DNA of 64,000 nucleotides from Bugula neritina (Eukaryota; Bryozoa; Gymnolaemata; Cheilostomatida; Bugulidae): NCBI GenBank assembly GCA_964035545.1, contig OZ037770.1, positions 1,756,001 to 1,820,000 of the forward strand, read 5' to 3'. Shown piece by piece: positions 1 to 29,756 of this stretch (position 1 is its first letter; each line of letters starts with the position of its first letter). The notes under the pieces were generated by a model. It saw only the letters and a program-made list of their open reading frames with translations, ran no database searches and was not told where the DNA came from. The position numbers and the translations under genes were made by a program.

Positions 1-14602
<14,602 letters not shown>

Positions 14603-15894
14603 CTGACTTTAGAATCTCACTTGAGCCGATACTTACCATTCCTCACAGAGGACTGAATGTCACACAACTAGTCACGTCACGTATTTAGTAATTTTCTCTC
14701 TTTTATTATAATTGTGCCAAGTTATTTTGAACCAAATATCACCAAATATGTGCAACTATTGTACACTATTATACATTATTACTTCATCATCTGCTAGTCT
14801 GTATATTTTATGTATTTTTGCAAGGTGAATGGGTATTTCTACCTGGAAATATATTTCTTTCAAAGTCACTAATAGTGCTCATGTGTATTGTTAAATATTC
14901 ATTCAGTCAGCTGCAAAAGGCAGCCAATTTGCATTAGATATTTATGCTCTCTGTTTAAAAGGTATCAGAGTTCAAAATTGAACACACTTTGATAAATTTA
15001 CATAAGTTTTCCCAGATGATTTCAGTTTTAACTTAAGTATGGAACTTACTAAAATTTCGCAATAGCAGTCATTTGTAATTAGATAATGCCATTAATAATT
15101 AATTATGATGAAATTTAATTGCACATAAACAAAGGAAATGTGACACTTGTGCCTTGCACTAGCCTTTAAATACTGGATAAGATATGAACTTAGCTGTTCA
15201 GTTTAGGTTTCAACATTGGAAAAGAATATTTGCTAAGAGCTATTGAGATTATGATATATTCAACTCAAATCAATAACAAGACATCGGTTTGTTTGTTCAT
15301 CTCCATAGCAACGCTATACTTGTTCTACGCTAATGTTCTTGCAGCTTGTTTGCACTCTTAGCTTCATTGTTGGTGCTTGTTTTTAATTATTATGGATGTC
15401 ATGAGATGAATAAATATTTATTACACGAAATGGCAGCATATAAATTAGTTGATGATTCACTAGCTGAATTTCAAATTATAGATAAACTTTGATCAACTTA
15501 AATACAATCCATTTTAAGATAATCATCATGGAGGTGTCAAAAAGTTAGGCAATACTATTTCTTCTATTTATAGATGTGCTCTGTTCAACACTATGATTTC
15601 TACTGTACACCAGGATTTCTACTGTACATAATATACATATAAGATTAGATTCTGAAGCCATGCACCTAATTCACGTGGGAGTACATATGTACTAGAGTAC
15701 TAGACATTAATAAATATGTTATACAACTATTATATATGTGGTTATTGGATTATCAAATTAAAGAAAAGAAATTATACTGTTGGTTGCTAGCAGCTTTGCC
15801 ATTGTACAAGAAATACACAACGTTTTGGCCTTTGCTTGAGTCTTAAACCTCAAGTAGTCAACTGGGCAGTTATTTCAAATAGACGAGTCATAAT
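14603..15894 (+). other. GART 3' UTR and convergent intergenic space
   Basis: AT-rich with no gene seen. Candidate GART polyadenylation signals AATAAA are at 15409-15414 and 15709-15714. The next gene (A) runs toward it on the minus strand. Confidence 0.6.
15409..15714 (+). terminator. Candidate GART poly(A) signals
   Basis: AATAAA occurs at 15409-15414 and again at 15709-15714, 0.8 and 1.1 kb after the stop codon. Which is used cannot be told without cDNA. Confidence 0.45.
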
Positions 15895-16083
15895 TTTATT
15901 ATTCAAAAGATCTAAAGAGAAAATAATACAAAAAATACATTGTCACAAAAGATGTACCAGTTTTTCTTAACGATCAAAATATTTTTTTAAAAGTTAAAAT
16001 ACAAAACTCTTGGAAGAAAATGTTCAATTGTAGAATCCTCGCAGAACAATTATTTGTTGACTGCAATGCATTGTGGGCTGCAT

Positions 16084-18469
16084 TCATCGACAGGAGCAGT
16101 TAGCGTTGAAGATGGAGCACCAGCACTTCAGCTTATCACAGCATTGGTCATGTGATTGGCAGTATGCTGCAATGAGAGATCAATGTATTTTATACATGAG
16201 TTTATACTGCGTGTTTCAACAGAGCTCAATGGGTTTACACTGTCAACATGTCGCTGAATGGTGTACCTATGCTGAATTATATTGTTTTTAGAGATCATAA
16301 CAAGCTGTACTGTAATTTTTAGTTAATTATTTTACTTAAAAATCACGTAGATGATGTAAATGATGCTATATTTTTTCCTGTGTTTATATCAAATAGCTAC
16401 TAGATATATAATTGGAAACTTCTATTGATCAATTGAAAATTTTAAGGATGTTATGTTTATAAAAAGAAAATTTTATTATGTTTATAAAGAAAGGTGAAAG
16501 TTTTATTCTTGTAAAAAAGAATTTATAGAAAACTATTTGCCAATTTTATCAGTTGTTGGTAATTGTTTTGTTTTAGGTTAATATATATCAATTATCAATA
16601 TAATATAAATGTATAATATACAATTTCACACGAATCATCCCTCCTATGATACGGACACATGCAGGTACAGTATTATATCACCTGGTTTTAGTTTTAAGAG
16701 TTGACTCTATCTACAAGCTTCTACTAATTAGACTACTCTACTTAATATACATCTGATCATGTGACCTCACCTGACAGTTTCCGGCAGGTCTCAGGTACTT
16801 TTCTTGGCAGGTATTTTCTCAGGTATTCCTCCACGGACATCTTTCTCTTCACTCTGTGTTTATGTAAGTAAGAATTATACATATGTCTCCATATTATGTG
16901 CATTGTTTTCATTAGTTATAACTGTTGGAAGTTTACATAAGCTGGGAAAGCTTTTCCTTAATGCATGAAAGCTTTTCACAAGTCATCTCAGCTATGCCAG
17001 CTAAATTATGTTTTTTTTTCCAATTCATTATAGCTACTACACAATAGCTAACCTTTTTATTAGTATAAAAACCGAGCAATTGTCACCTATATCCACACTT
17101 GCATCGTTTCACACTATAATTGTAACTTGCAACTAGAATAACTTATGATAGGCCTATATAATCTTTTTTACATTGCTATTTTCTTCAGTCTGCGACAATA
17201 AATATTTTTATACACTTGACTCAAAAAAATAAAGTTGGAATTTAAAACACCACCCATTTGCTACAATTTTAGTGGATCAAAATTTTCAGTTCAGACAACC
17301 TGACAGCTTTACAGCTGCTTCACAAATCTTATAGGTTAAGGCTGCCAAATGCACAGTGGGCCTATTGTTCAAGACAAAATCAATAAGAGAATACCTAAAT
17401 TAGTAAAATTTTCATTTAAGCTAAATTGCTCTTTTGCAAAAGCAAATTGAACTTAAAATTCAAAACGAAGTTGAAAGAAGTTTTTGGTTTATATCTGAAA
17501 TTATAATAAATGTATATATGCTTTTAAGCCTGTAATATTTAAGAATAAGTCAACAAAAGCATTAAGGTACTATAATTTGTTATGGCATGCAAATAACTGA
17601 TATAAATTTTATTGAATCACAAATTGAGCCTGTTACTACTTACACTGACTGAGTCAAACAATTCTAGAGGACTTGATGAGTTCCTTACCTGAGATGGTTA
17701 GGAGTTTCTTCTTGTTGTATTGTTGTATCATATCCTTTGTTTGACTCTAAAAAAATAAGAAGACCACATGTAAGAGTAAACAATAACATGTTGTAACTAT
17801 AATATCAAAATTCTTTTAGTTTCACTAGTTTCACTATAATTTATGCATAATTATAAAAAAGTCATTTGCGTGTTTTACTGTGAAATATTAACATCAAAAA
17901 AATATTTTGTCTTTTTTCGTAACTCAAGTTTTTCATTTAGAATCTTAAACTTTATTGACTTTTGCGTAAAAGTTTTGATTAAATAATGTTTTGCTAAGAA
18001 AATTTTACAGGTTCAATAATCGTATACATGAAAATATATTATACGCGCCTTTTTCGGAATTTCCTTTGAGTAGGTTTTATCTAAATTATAGCACTAGATC
18101 AGCTACATATTTAATCATATTTAAAGAATAAAATTCTAATTTGCTTATTTATATAACATGACAGCCGCATCAGATGTTTTTTACAGTCACTTACTGCCTA
18201 AACTTTTTAAGAAAGCATACAAATTTCAAAGTTAAATATTTTATATAGGCCTATTAATACTTTAAAAAATCACATTTATGCAAATTGGCACTTCGCGCTG
18301 CTAAAATTTCAATAAACAAAATGTAGGCCTACGCTATATTCAAAGTTGACGCTGTTTTAGGTAGGCTGTCAAATATTTCTTACAATAATTTCTTACCAGA
18401 AAGTTGTTCGTCTGCTGCACATAACACAAACATCAGTACAAAACAAGACAGCATAATGGTGACCTTCAT
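16084..18469 (-). CDS. Gene A: secreted eight-cysteine knot (ICK-type) peptide precursor
   Basis: Four exons: 18469-18397, 17746-17689, 16853-16771 and 16166-16084 (TGA). Intron phases are 1, 2, 1 and the product is 98 residues. Exon 1 encodes a typical signal peptide (MKVTIMLSCFVLMFVLC). Exon 2 is an acidic, cysteine-free propeptide. Exon 3 starts with an RVKR processing site and ends just after cysteine I. Exon 4 holds the other seven. The spacing is C-x6-C-x5-CC-x4-C-x-C-x6-C-x-C, with W between cysteines V and VI, and the protein ends one residue after the last Cys. This spacing is the one known from spider mu-agatoxin-type knottins, but the same fold also occurs in defence and signalling peptides. 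AATAAA on the minus strand is at 15900-15895. The target is unknown. Oldest-looking member of the A-D cluster. Confidence 0.78.
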
Positions 18470-18552
18470 GTTGGTGAACTAAAAGTTTTCCTGAAAGTAA
18501 CTTCTCCAATTATTTTGAACTTGTGTCAGTCCAAAACCTTTTACAACTCTAT

Positions 18553-18597
18553 TTATAAAGGATCAGATCCAGAAAATTACAGATCTGTTAGCCAATC
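18553..18597 (-). promoter_or_regulatory. Gene A promoter: TATA and CCAAT boxes
   Basis: Reading the minus strand, TGATTGGCT (plus-strand CCAAT at 18592-18596) is followed about 35 bp later by TTTATAAATAG (plus-strand tttata at 18553-18558), some 85 bp upstream of the start codon. The same layout recurs upstream of genes B, C and D. Confidence 0.55.
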
Positions 18598-18599
18598 AG

Positions 18600-20450
18600 C
18601 ATCGAGGTTTAATAAAAGACAGTCTTGGTTTATATATTATATGTTACATGCGTTGTATAATTTTTTAAATGGAAGCATGTTGTCACTAATTTGATTACAA
18701 ATATAGCTATTCCTACATGTCAGTTTATTCACTAGAGCTGTAAATGGATTTTCTTCTGCCCACTGGAGGCTAAGGGAATTCAAAGAGTTTATATACGTTA
18801 GCACTGTAAAAAGCTTAAATAAATGCTATTTACATAAAGTGTATAAGACTTTTCAAGATACCAGATGTTATATATATATATATACCTCAATCTGTGGACA
18901 GCAGCTGTTTCGGGGTTTGTCCCCTCATTAGCACAGAACAGAGTACCATGGCCCACACCTTTGCAATAGTAGAAACTTATGTTTCTACTAAAGCATATTT
19001 ATATATATATATATATATATATAGAAGCTCATTGAAACACCATAAAAACACATCACAAATTAATACACTTGGTGCATTGTACTAATTATATGCTTTAGCA
19101 TATAACTGGTGCAATGCGGGTTTTCAACCTTTTTTGAAAGTAGTTATATACCTATAATATGCTAAATGATGAAACATACCCTCCAATGAAATAGGATTCT
19201 TTATTATACTCAGCTTCTATTATGAGTTATGATCTCTTGAACAAGATGCATGAGAAGATAACTATCAAACTCGCTATTCAACATCTACAACATCATTGCA
19301 CAATGAACATAAGTGCCAGGACCGTTATGATAAAACTCGTCACGTTACCAACAAAGTTTTGAATTATATGTACAAAATCTAAAGCGATTTGATCAGACTT
19401 AGTAAAATATTTGGCTGTGTTATGTTGTATTAAACATGTATATAGTCGTCTCTTATTTTTTGAAATATTATTAAACAATATTCACAATTATCCTATAAGC
19501 TAAAGGAAAATGCATATATGTTCTGAAAAAGACTATTTTGGGTTAGAAACCATTCAAAATATAGATACAACAATAATAATATATATAAGAGCTATGTGTG
19601 GTCATTTTGTAAGGAGTAGCAGTGGTTTAGAGGTTAGGTAGTTTGCCTACAGTAAACACAAAGACATGGGTTTGAATTTTGACAAAGGCCATTAGAGACG
19701 TTAAGAAGAGCATCCAGTCATAATTGTCCCTGTACCTTATCTTAATAAGTTATTAGCCAGCTTATACCAAAAACCCTTTTCTTCAAAGGTTTCTCACAAG
19801 AATGGTGACTATAAACTTGCGTGAGCTTGCAATTTTTACTTAAGGTATTATACGAAATTGTGACATACAAACTAGCAACGTGTATAAGTATATGTACTAA
19901 CTCGATCTGCATTAACTTTATATTCTTTTACATTGCCTGTAGCTATAATAGCAGGCAGAGCAGCTAGTTAGCTATCAATTGAGATTTTATAATTTACATA
20001 TATATGGATATGAGAATGAAAGCTCTATAATATAAATAGCATTTCTAACTGAACTATTAAAAAGTTTTTCTCGTTGCATTAAACAACTAAAACCATAGAA
20101 ATTTTAAAAGCTGTAATAAGACAGTTTACTAGTGTATTTTAATTTCTATGGAATAACAAGTTATTCTGTGTATATAAGTATACTAGAACATTACATTAAG
20201 ATTTTTTAAATTTGAGTGCAATTATAATACTATTTTGGGAGTTATTGCTCATGGTAATAATTTAAACCTTCTCTTTTTCAAACTGACCACATGTTGTTAG
20301 CAGAAACAGTAAAGTAACACTTGAGGTTATTCAAAATGAACTTATGTTATAATTATATAATCATTCAGATAGTGTAAAACTGCATGATTACACATACCAT
20401 GTAATTTCCAAGGACCACATTCCTAGTCAGAAGTTCATATACATTATCAC
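18600..20450. other. Intergenic, genes A to B
   Basis: No gene seen. It holds short TA runs at 18871-18885 and 18999-19023, and a SINE at 19612-19830. Otherwise AT-rich unique-looking sequence. Confidence 0.5.
19612..19830 (+). mobile_element. SINE copy, plus orientation
   Basis: aggagtagcagtggtttag, ggttaggtagtttgcc, agtaaacacaaagac, gaagagcatccagtcataatt and ggtttctcacaagaatgg occur in the order of the 14117 element, with scattered substitutions. Confidence 0.7.
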
Positions 20451-20789
20451 TTTATTTTTTCAACGTCATAGTGTATGAAACTTAAATTATATAACAAAAG
20501 TTATAATCATTATAATGTATTAAACACATATTATTACAAGTGCATGGAGCCATAATTTCTATGAAGCTTCTTTCTAAACAGTCACCATTATAATATTATT
20601 TCATACATATAATATAATATATATTATTTCATACATATATATTATAATGGCTTTCACTTCAACATAAAAGATTTATCATAATTCATGGATTTTATAATGG
20701 ACAAGTTGTGGCACAAGTTACATAATGTTTGATTTCTTTAATTAGGTTGTACAATGTATTTGCATATAAAATAACCCGTAGCCCCAATT

Positions 20790-23056
<2,267 letters not shown>

Positions 23057-23131
23057 GTTAGCAGGTGGTTGGCAGGACTTTGGTGTAGAATGTAGCACTG
23101 CGTTATACAGAGTGCTAAATGTCTACTCTGC

Positions 23132-23169
23132 TTTATATACTGCAATACATTCAATTTAGACAGCCAATC
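23132..23169 (-). promoter_or_regulatory. Gene B promoter: TATA and CCAAT boxes
   Basis: Plus-strand gccaatca at 23163-23170 and tttatata at 23132-23139 read on the minus strand as TGATTGGC then TATATAAAG, about 76 bp upstream of the start codon. Confidence 0.6.
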
Positions 23170-24193
23170 AAAAGCTTGTATGAGGGAACAGGTTACACTT
23201 AGTCAAAAAAAATGGTCCCATCTAAGAGTTGGCCATAACAAAGTGTGCGGCATTTTGAAAACTTGTGTTACAGCTATCAGCATGGAGGATTGGTTGAATT
23301 GATGAATTTTTTGTTTTGTGCGATGTTTTTTAATGAATATTTAACATCAATGAATTTACTTGTATAGCTTGCACAACTACAGCATAGTAAAATTTCTATT
23401 TTGAAGTTAGCTCATTTCTAATCAAATTTATGTAAATAAAACAGTCTACTTGTAACAACAACAAAAATTTTTACACATAAAACATGACACTAAATGCGCA
23501 ACTGCAACTATCCTTTAAGCTTCCACACTGCTTAAACACTTTGTTAGACTGTTTTAAGCAAAGCTGTAATTAACATCTTAAGTTCCAAACTATCAATTGT
23601 ACCCAGCTGGAGTTAAACCTCTCTTGTACTAGTACGCTACAATTATGAACAGTGTCTAAAGGCTATTACGTAAAAATAGTCCAACTACCACTGTGGGCAT
23701 GCTGGTTGAACAGCCCTCTAATTCGTATATTTAGTAGATGAGATTATTATTTACATGAAATTGTAAAGGAAAGCCACCTAAGTATTAGTTATATAGAAAG
23801 CTGATTATAGCTATAATATAAGATGCAGCTCGTTTCTTTATGTCTCTTATATAAATTATGGATTATTTCGGATGTTTTGTTCAACTTTATTACACCTACA
23901 AGTAGTAGGCCTAGTTTTTTTTACTTTTGACAGCTTTAATGACTTATATTTTTTGAGGGAAAGGGTTGACAACAAAGGATAATGTAAACTTATAACAATA
24001 AAGTATAAAAATATTCAAAATAATAATATAAGTTTTACAGTTAAACAAGATCAACATAAAAAGAAGCTATAGCAGATTCCTTGACCAAAATCTATAACGA
24101 AGAATTAGTATATATTTCAAACACATATAAGTTGCTTGATTAAGGGAATTCTACTAAAGCAATGTAATTCTTGCAAGAAAACACTTCTGGGTA
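23170..24193. other. Intergenic, genes B to C
   Basis: About 1 kb of AT-rich sequence with no recognisable gene or repeat. The gene C 3' UTR is at its right end. Confidence 0.5.
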
Positions 24194-26031
24194 TCAGTGC
24201 TCTAAATTAAAGCCAAAATCCTTCACATAAGATGGGGCACAGGCACAGCCTCTCTCAACGTCTTCACACCAGCACACCATGCTCCCACAGCAATCGTCAG
24301 CAGATCTACACTGTTCTGCAAATAGGTCTCACAGGGTATTAAGCTCACACAAGTAAGAAACCCCTGATGGAAAAGGTTTTGTGTTAAATCAACCTATCAA
24401 CTTAATCAGATAGAGAATAGTGGCAATTATGACTGGATGTTCTTTATAACATCTCTAATAACTTTCGTCGGAGTTCGAACCCATGATCTCAGTGCTTACT
24501 TGGCAAACACCCTAACCCTTTATGGACCACGGCTACTCACTGCATGTACACAATTTAACTCACTGAATAGGATTCTCTTCTTTACTGCACTATTTTATTA
24601 TCGTCTAAATTCAGGTGATTTGTCTAAACGGGTCAATATTGAAGTGTGTTGTAAAGAATAATGATGCATATTTGAAATGAATATACTTACTACCCGAGGA
24701 ACGGCAATTTGGATTGTAAAACTTTAGGCTTCTTTTTCTCTTCCTACAATATATAGAAAAAATATTTGCAGTATAATTTTAAATTGCTTGTGTTGTTTAT
24801 GGAAATATATTTAAAAAATATCTCGAGAAACTTGCGTACAAATTTATGAAAACAATAATTGATTGCGTTGAAAAGTTAACTTTATAGAAATTGAGTATGA
24901 TTACAATTGAAATGAATTGAAGATTAATTAGATTATCCTCAAAAATAAATTTGATACTATATATAATCTATTTATACACTAACAATTGGAACAGAAAACT
25001 TTCTACAGCATACATATATAACAATAATATAGTACAATATGTATAATTAATTATAGCCTCATTAGTATCATAATACCATCAGTATATATGAAACTGTTTC
25101 ATGTTATTAATTTCTTCTGCTACATCCAACAAAATCCCTATAGATTTGTTAAATGTGCAAACACTTGCTCTGTCTTAGTAATATTTTTACTTATATATTA
25201 TAATTGGTGACTTTGTTGTAACTAGCTGAGCCTAACAACAAAATAAATACTTCTATATATTGTATAAAAGTGACTTTTTGAATTATTATACCGTTCATCA
25301 AAATGCAGAGAATTGATGAAGGAGTTTAAATAGTAATCATGGTTAGGCATTTGACATCACTGCATGGCAGGTAAACGGAAGCAAAAATAATTGCAAGCTA
25401 TATAGGTTAGTATTCTATGAAGTTATAGATATTTTTTACCCTGCACTCCCCGGGTAAAGAGCCTGGGTCAACTCAAACCAATTAGGATTCTCCATATTGT
25501 AGACTCTTTCCTCGTGCTGTCGAATTAACCTGTCTCTGTATTTACGAGCAGCGACAATGGAAGGATGTTCAGGGGCTGCAAAAAAGAATTTGTATTTTAT
25601 TTAATAATTTGTTCCATTTATATAACATTTATTTAAAATAAAATTTTAATTATTTATGATTAGAAGTTGGAAAATCTTTGTCGATGACTATATAACAAAC
25701 TAATTTCTAAGTTGAGATTACTGCCGTACAGTGTTCATTACATAATCAGAAGTCAAGCAAGTCAATATTCATAAAAACACAAAAATTATAAGCACAAGCA
25801 ATTTATATTAGTTAAGCAGGATTAGCTATATATAATAATCTGGGAAATTCCATTATTATAAAAACGGCTATATAAGTTATACTGTAATGAAACTGATAAA
25901 ATTTAATATATAAAATTAGTCATAATTAAAATATATTATTTCGTAGTTTTATAATTACTTGTTGTATCTCCTGATGCCCCAAAAACAAACACTGCAAGTG
26001 TCATCACAGACAACAGCAATAGAGTCTTCAT
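24194..26031 (-). CDS. Gene C: secreted eight-cysteine knot (ICK-type) peptide precursor
   Basis: Four exons: 26031-25959, 25575-25440, 24743-24694 and 24315-24194 (TGA). Intron phases are 1, 2, 1 and the product is 126 residues. Exon 1 (73 nt, the same length as in A and B) encodes signal peptide MKTLLLLSVMTLAVFVFG. Exon 2 starts TPEHP and carries RDRLIRQHEERVYNMENPNW. Exon 3 opens with GKRKRS, a furin-type site, and carries cysteine I. Exon 4 holds seven cysteines. The spacing is C-x5-C-x5-CC-x4-C-W-C-x6-C-x-C with a 14-residue tail. It is closest to gene B in the propeptide and to gene D in the signal and 5' flank. A SINE abuts the exon 4 acceptor. Target unknown. Confidence 0.82.
24326..24541 (-). 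mobile_element. SINE copy inside gene C intron 3, minus orientation
   Basis: On the minus strand: agtagccgtggtcc, gggttcgaactcc (an intact B box), aacatccagtcataattg, ttttccatcaggggtttct. The tail end lies about 10 bp from the gene C exon 4 acceptor. It is in the sense orientation relative to gene C. Confidence 0.78.
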
Positions 26032-26099
26032 GTTTATAGCAGGTGATTGGCAGGTGCTTGGTAGTGTAGCAGGCACTGTTTACTGAGTGTCAAGTGTCT

Positions 26100-26146
26100 G
26101 ATATATACTACTTGCTTAGACTCGTGAGTTACTTTTTTAGCCAATC
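26100..26146 (-). promoter_or_regulatory. Gene C promoter: TATA-like and CCAAT boxes
   Basis: Plus-strand agccaatcaaat with CCAAT at 26141-26145, and gatatatact near 26099-26108, read on the minus strand as TTGATTGG then AGTATATATC about 70 bp upstream of the start codon. The block gcacctgcctacaacctg at 26227-26244 recurs upstream of gene D. Confidence 0.55.
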
Positions 26147-26249
26147 AAATAAAAATTTGCAACTTGAATAAACAAATTAAACCCTAACTATAATATAACA
26201 ACCTGATCACAGCATGCCATTTAAAGCACCTGCCTACAACCTGTCAGAC

Positions 26250-27200
26250 TACTTGTCAATAACAAATTGAGAAATAAATAAACTTTTACATATATAATCT
26301 TGTAGTAAATATATAGTACGCATTTTTGCTTGACTTTATTAATTTACTAAAATTTTAAATGAATTATTTTTGGAACTAACTTGAATTAAATACTAATGTG
26401 CTCACAGTATAATGTATCCTATCATGTTTTCTTTCTCATATTTGCTTAAAAATATTATTATTATATTACAGGTCTGTAATTTGCTTCCATACTCTAATTG
26501 ATTATTGCAAGCAATTTTAAATACATGAATATATTACTAAAATTTTACTTATATGATAGCCTAATCTGTTTTAATAATTGTTGTTATTAATTGCGCTGCA
26601 GGGTACATTCAAATTAAACTATGCATCAATACATAACAGTATGTTATTTTCTTCTTCAACTGTACAGCCAATCCTAGCTTACATTATAAATGGCCATAGT
26701 TTACCCAGTCTTACATTATACACATAAAATATTGTGAAACGAAATATATATTAGTTAGTTGCTAAGAAGCATATATAAAACAGGTCTGTTGTAATATTTT
26801 TGTATAAGTCATATGATTAAACATACATGTGTCACAGTAGAATCAATAATTTCTTCATGATTATTGGCAATTCTCCTAGCCAATTTGTTATAGGAGAGAT
26901 GGCAATTGCAATCTCTTTGAGAAGAATTGGAAATTTTTTTATGATGATTAGTGATTTTCCTGCATGGCCAATATCTTCTAAGAGAGATGCCAATTGCAAT
27001 CTCCCTGAGGAAAACTGCTAATTTGCAAACACAACACGAATCTGTTACATGATCAAAAAAGAATTTATGATGCACAGAAGTGAATGTATGCCATAATTAA
27101 AGAAGACAACATGACAGATGTGTGAAATAATTTATTTAGAATAGAAACCAATAAACAACAACATCATGTTAAGAAAAATAATTAGTTTGTCCAATACACC
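26250..27200. other. Intergenic, genes C to D
   Basis: AT-rich. At 26878-27020 a short unit containing gagatggcaattgcaatctc recurs in altered form about 85 bp later. Open frames here (26809-27075 on either strand) show no family resemblance. Confidence 0.45.
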
Positions 27201-28100
27201 AGACATGTATTAATCATAAAAATATTGATAAATTTTGCTCTTGAGCATTTAATATTGGTAAATTAGAACAAAATATATATTTTTTGATTTCTTTATATTT
27301 GCCTAGTAAAATAAAAGCCCAAGTTCTACATTTAAGTTTTTGTAAGTTGGAATATACAGGAGCAGCTCCCTGCTTAGCATAGGAACAGAAGCATGAATGG
27401 TCTCCATAGCATTCTTCATTAGAGCTACACAACTCTGTAAACAAAGATTTGTATAGCACAGGCTATACACTGCACATCAATGTTTATGCTTTGCAAGTTA
27501 ATATACATGCAGTGTGAAGAAAAACTTAATATAATTAAAAGCAACAAAGTACAGATGTAGAGTTATAAGCTGACATATAATTTGCTAAAACATATACATG
27601 GCAGTGTTGAAGCGTACTGTTATAGAACCTATCATGCTGTATATATTTGAACTGAATACACTTACCATTTGTGGGACTTAGGTTTGTTATAAATACTCAA
27701 TTGTAGACTTCTCTTCCTCTTTCTAAAATATAAAAACTTTGATTTGCAATTAAAACTATATTATAGAATTTATTACATCATGCCATTTAAAAATCATTTG
27801 ACAGAATGACAAAAAACGTAAAACAGATTTGATGTAAACTTAGTAGAACCAATACTCAACACAAACTATAAATATAATATAGAGTTGTGCCACCCATATA
27901 GGTAAAGATTTAGCAAAGCTTGTGCTCTATGTGCATGGTAGTACTTGATTGCTTTCATACTTTGTTATAGTCAAATGATTCTCTTTTGATAAATGGTATC
28001 TATTTTAGTATTTATAAATTAAATTGTGAATAATTAAATGAAAAATTATGCAATTAGATTTTATTATAGGATTGAGTTGTGTAGTGATGAGTTTACCCAG

Positions 28101-28165
28101 TAGTCCCCGTGGTGTAATGGTTAGCACACTTGCTTTCGAGCCATAGGTCTCAGTGGGTGCAATTA
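28101..28165 (+). repeat. tRNA-like SINE head remnant
   Basis: ccccgtggtgtaatggttagc resembles the D-arm/A-box part of tRNA-Gln/Glu-type genes. The anticodon and T arms do not fold and the B box is degraded (gtgggtgcaatt), so it is not a functional tRNA gene. Confidence 0.4.
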
Positions 28166-28317
28166 TTTTTCAAGTTAATGCTTATAACATCAATTACCAC
28201 TAAACCTATCTTGTCAATTGTAAGATTGCTATACGTATAAATATTAGTGAACCAATCATATTAACTGTGAGATTACTGCATATTACTAGCACTAGGGGGA
28301 AATGCCCCTAAAACCCA

Positions 28318-28909
28318 TCTGAACAAATTGCTTTTAATTCAAAAACGCATTATTCACATTATTTTCCACAAATCACCTACTGAACACACGTCACCTCTAT
28401 TTATCAAAGCAGAAATTCTTCCTATTGATCTCTTGTATATCTACCGCCTATTTCTTCTTGGTCATTCAGCTTATTATACTCCATCTCACACCAAACAACC
28501 ACCAACTTACCTCACCAGACATTCTGAACTTTCCTTACCCTTACCTCCCTCTACCTCCGCAGCAGGTCATCGTCAAGTGTCCTACCAGATGTCTAGCAAT
28601 TGGAATAAGCTACCTCTGACTTTAAGACATCATTAAAGCTTTGCCACATTTAAAATAATTATTGTTGAAAAAGCACCTACTAAAATCTTTAACTTAATCT
28701 GAATAAATAGTTCCCACTATTTTTTCAACTGCCACTTGGGCCCCGCTCCTTGAATAGCTATGCTACTGAGCACATGGGCCCCCATCTTGACTTCGATTAA
28801 TATTATATATAAATTGAATTTAGCTCTTTTTGTGTTACTGTTGTATATTTGTATGTTTTTGTCCTTTTGTTTTTTTTGATGGAAATAAAGAAAACAAACA
28901 AACAAAAAA
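28318..28909 (+). mobile_element. Non-LTR retrotransposon (LINE) 3' fragment
   Basis: 28322-28636 encodes the C-terminal end of a LINE ORF2 protein: LLIQKRIIHIIFH, SPLFIKAEILPIDLLYIYRL, then WNKLPLTLRHH before the stop. It is followed by a 3' UTR with ggcccccatcttga and a tail aataaagaaaacaaacaaac. It is truncated at the 5' end and lies antisense in intron 2 of gene D. Probably CR1/Jockey-like; the clade is not resolved. Confidence 0.7.
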
Positions 28910-29309
28910 GTCAATCATACCCATGGTAAAAATACTGGCTTATATCGAACCAATTAGGGTTCTCTATATTGTGAAGCATTTTTTCTTCTCTCTGCTTGGC
29001 TAAACTTCCGGGATGAGGTACAGCTGTCACAGATAGATGTTCTATTACAGCTGTGAAAATAAAATATTCATTTCTTGGAGCATTAATTGATTAAAACAAA
29101 ACTATTAGCTATTACTTGAAGTTTAATCACCAGTACAGTGAATGGTTGCATGACTTTTGGTAGGTTTGTAGCTACAGGTAGCAAAGGTGTTCAAGATTTA
29201 AATGACAACCAGAGTTTTAATACTTGCTTGCATGGGAAAACATATATAGGAATGTTATAGTAACAATTCATTAGCAAAACACTATCTATATATAAACTAT
29301 ATAGTCTTA

Positions 29310-29756
29310 AGTTGCGTTTATACCTCTGCTGAAAAAAGTACCGAGTTTAGGTTAATAACGCTTTTCCGGGTACCCCTTTATAGTCAAACTTAAACTCGTT
29401 GAAATCATATTGATGTGGTTGCTTACTTTCTGAAATTGAAATTTGACTCGCATGATAGCTATTTGATGCCCTTTGTAAATGTCGTGAATTAGTGAAGCGG
29501 AAAGCATAAAAGCGATAATTGAGAAAGCGTAGGCTATATAATTATAAAGGTATAAGTACGTTGTCTAATCGCCAAAGTAATAACTAAATAACGATGTTTA
29601 AAAAGAGTTATTACTCCTATTCCAAAATTGGCCGATTAAGTTATCACAGTACTAAAATTTCAACGAGTGGCTTTTACAATGCAATGCAACTCGGAGAAAT
29701 TTCAACTCGGCCAAATTGAAATTTTGACCGAAAATCGTGAAGGTATAAACGCAACT
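29310..29756. mobile_element. MITE with 17+ bp TIRs and TTA target duplication
   Basis: 447 bp in gene D intron 1. The left end agttgcgtttatacct and right end aggtataaacgcaact are perfect inverted repeats, flanked by TTA at 29307-29309 and 29757-29759. A three-base TTA duplication fits PIF/Harbinger-type elements. No coding capacity. Confidence 0.75.

Noticed and set aside
16771-16853. Gene A ending by read-through in exon 3
   Set aside because: Read-through adds only a few residues before TGA and leaves one cysteine; the cag|gtgagg donor and exon 16166-16084 give the full framework.
26809-27075. 88-residue minus-strand frame with several cysteines
   Set aside because: No signal peptide and no match to the knot framework; lies in a small local repeat.
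28101-28165. Possible tRNA gene
   Set aside because: Only the D-arm/A-box part is tRNA-like; the anticodon and T arms do not pair and the B box is degraded.
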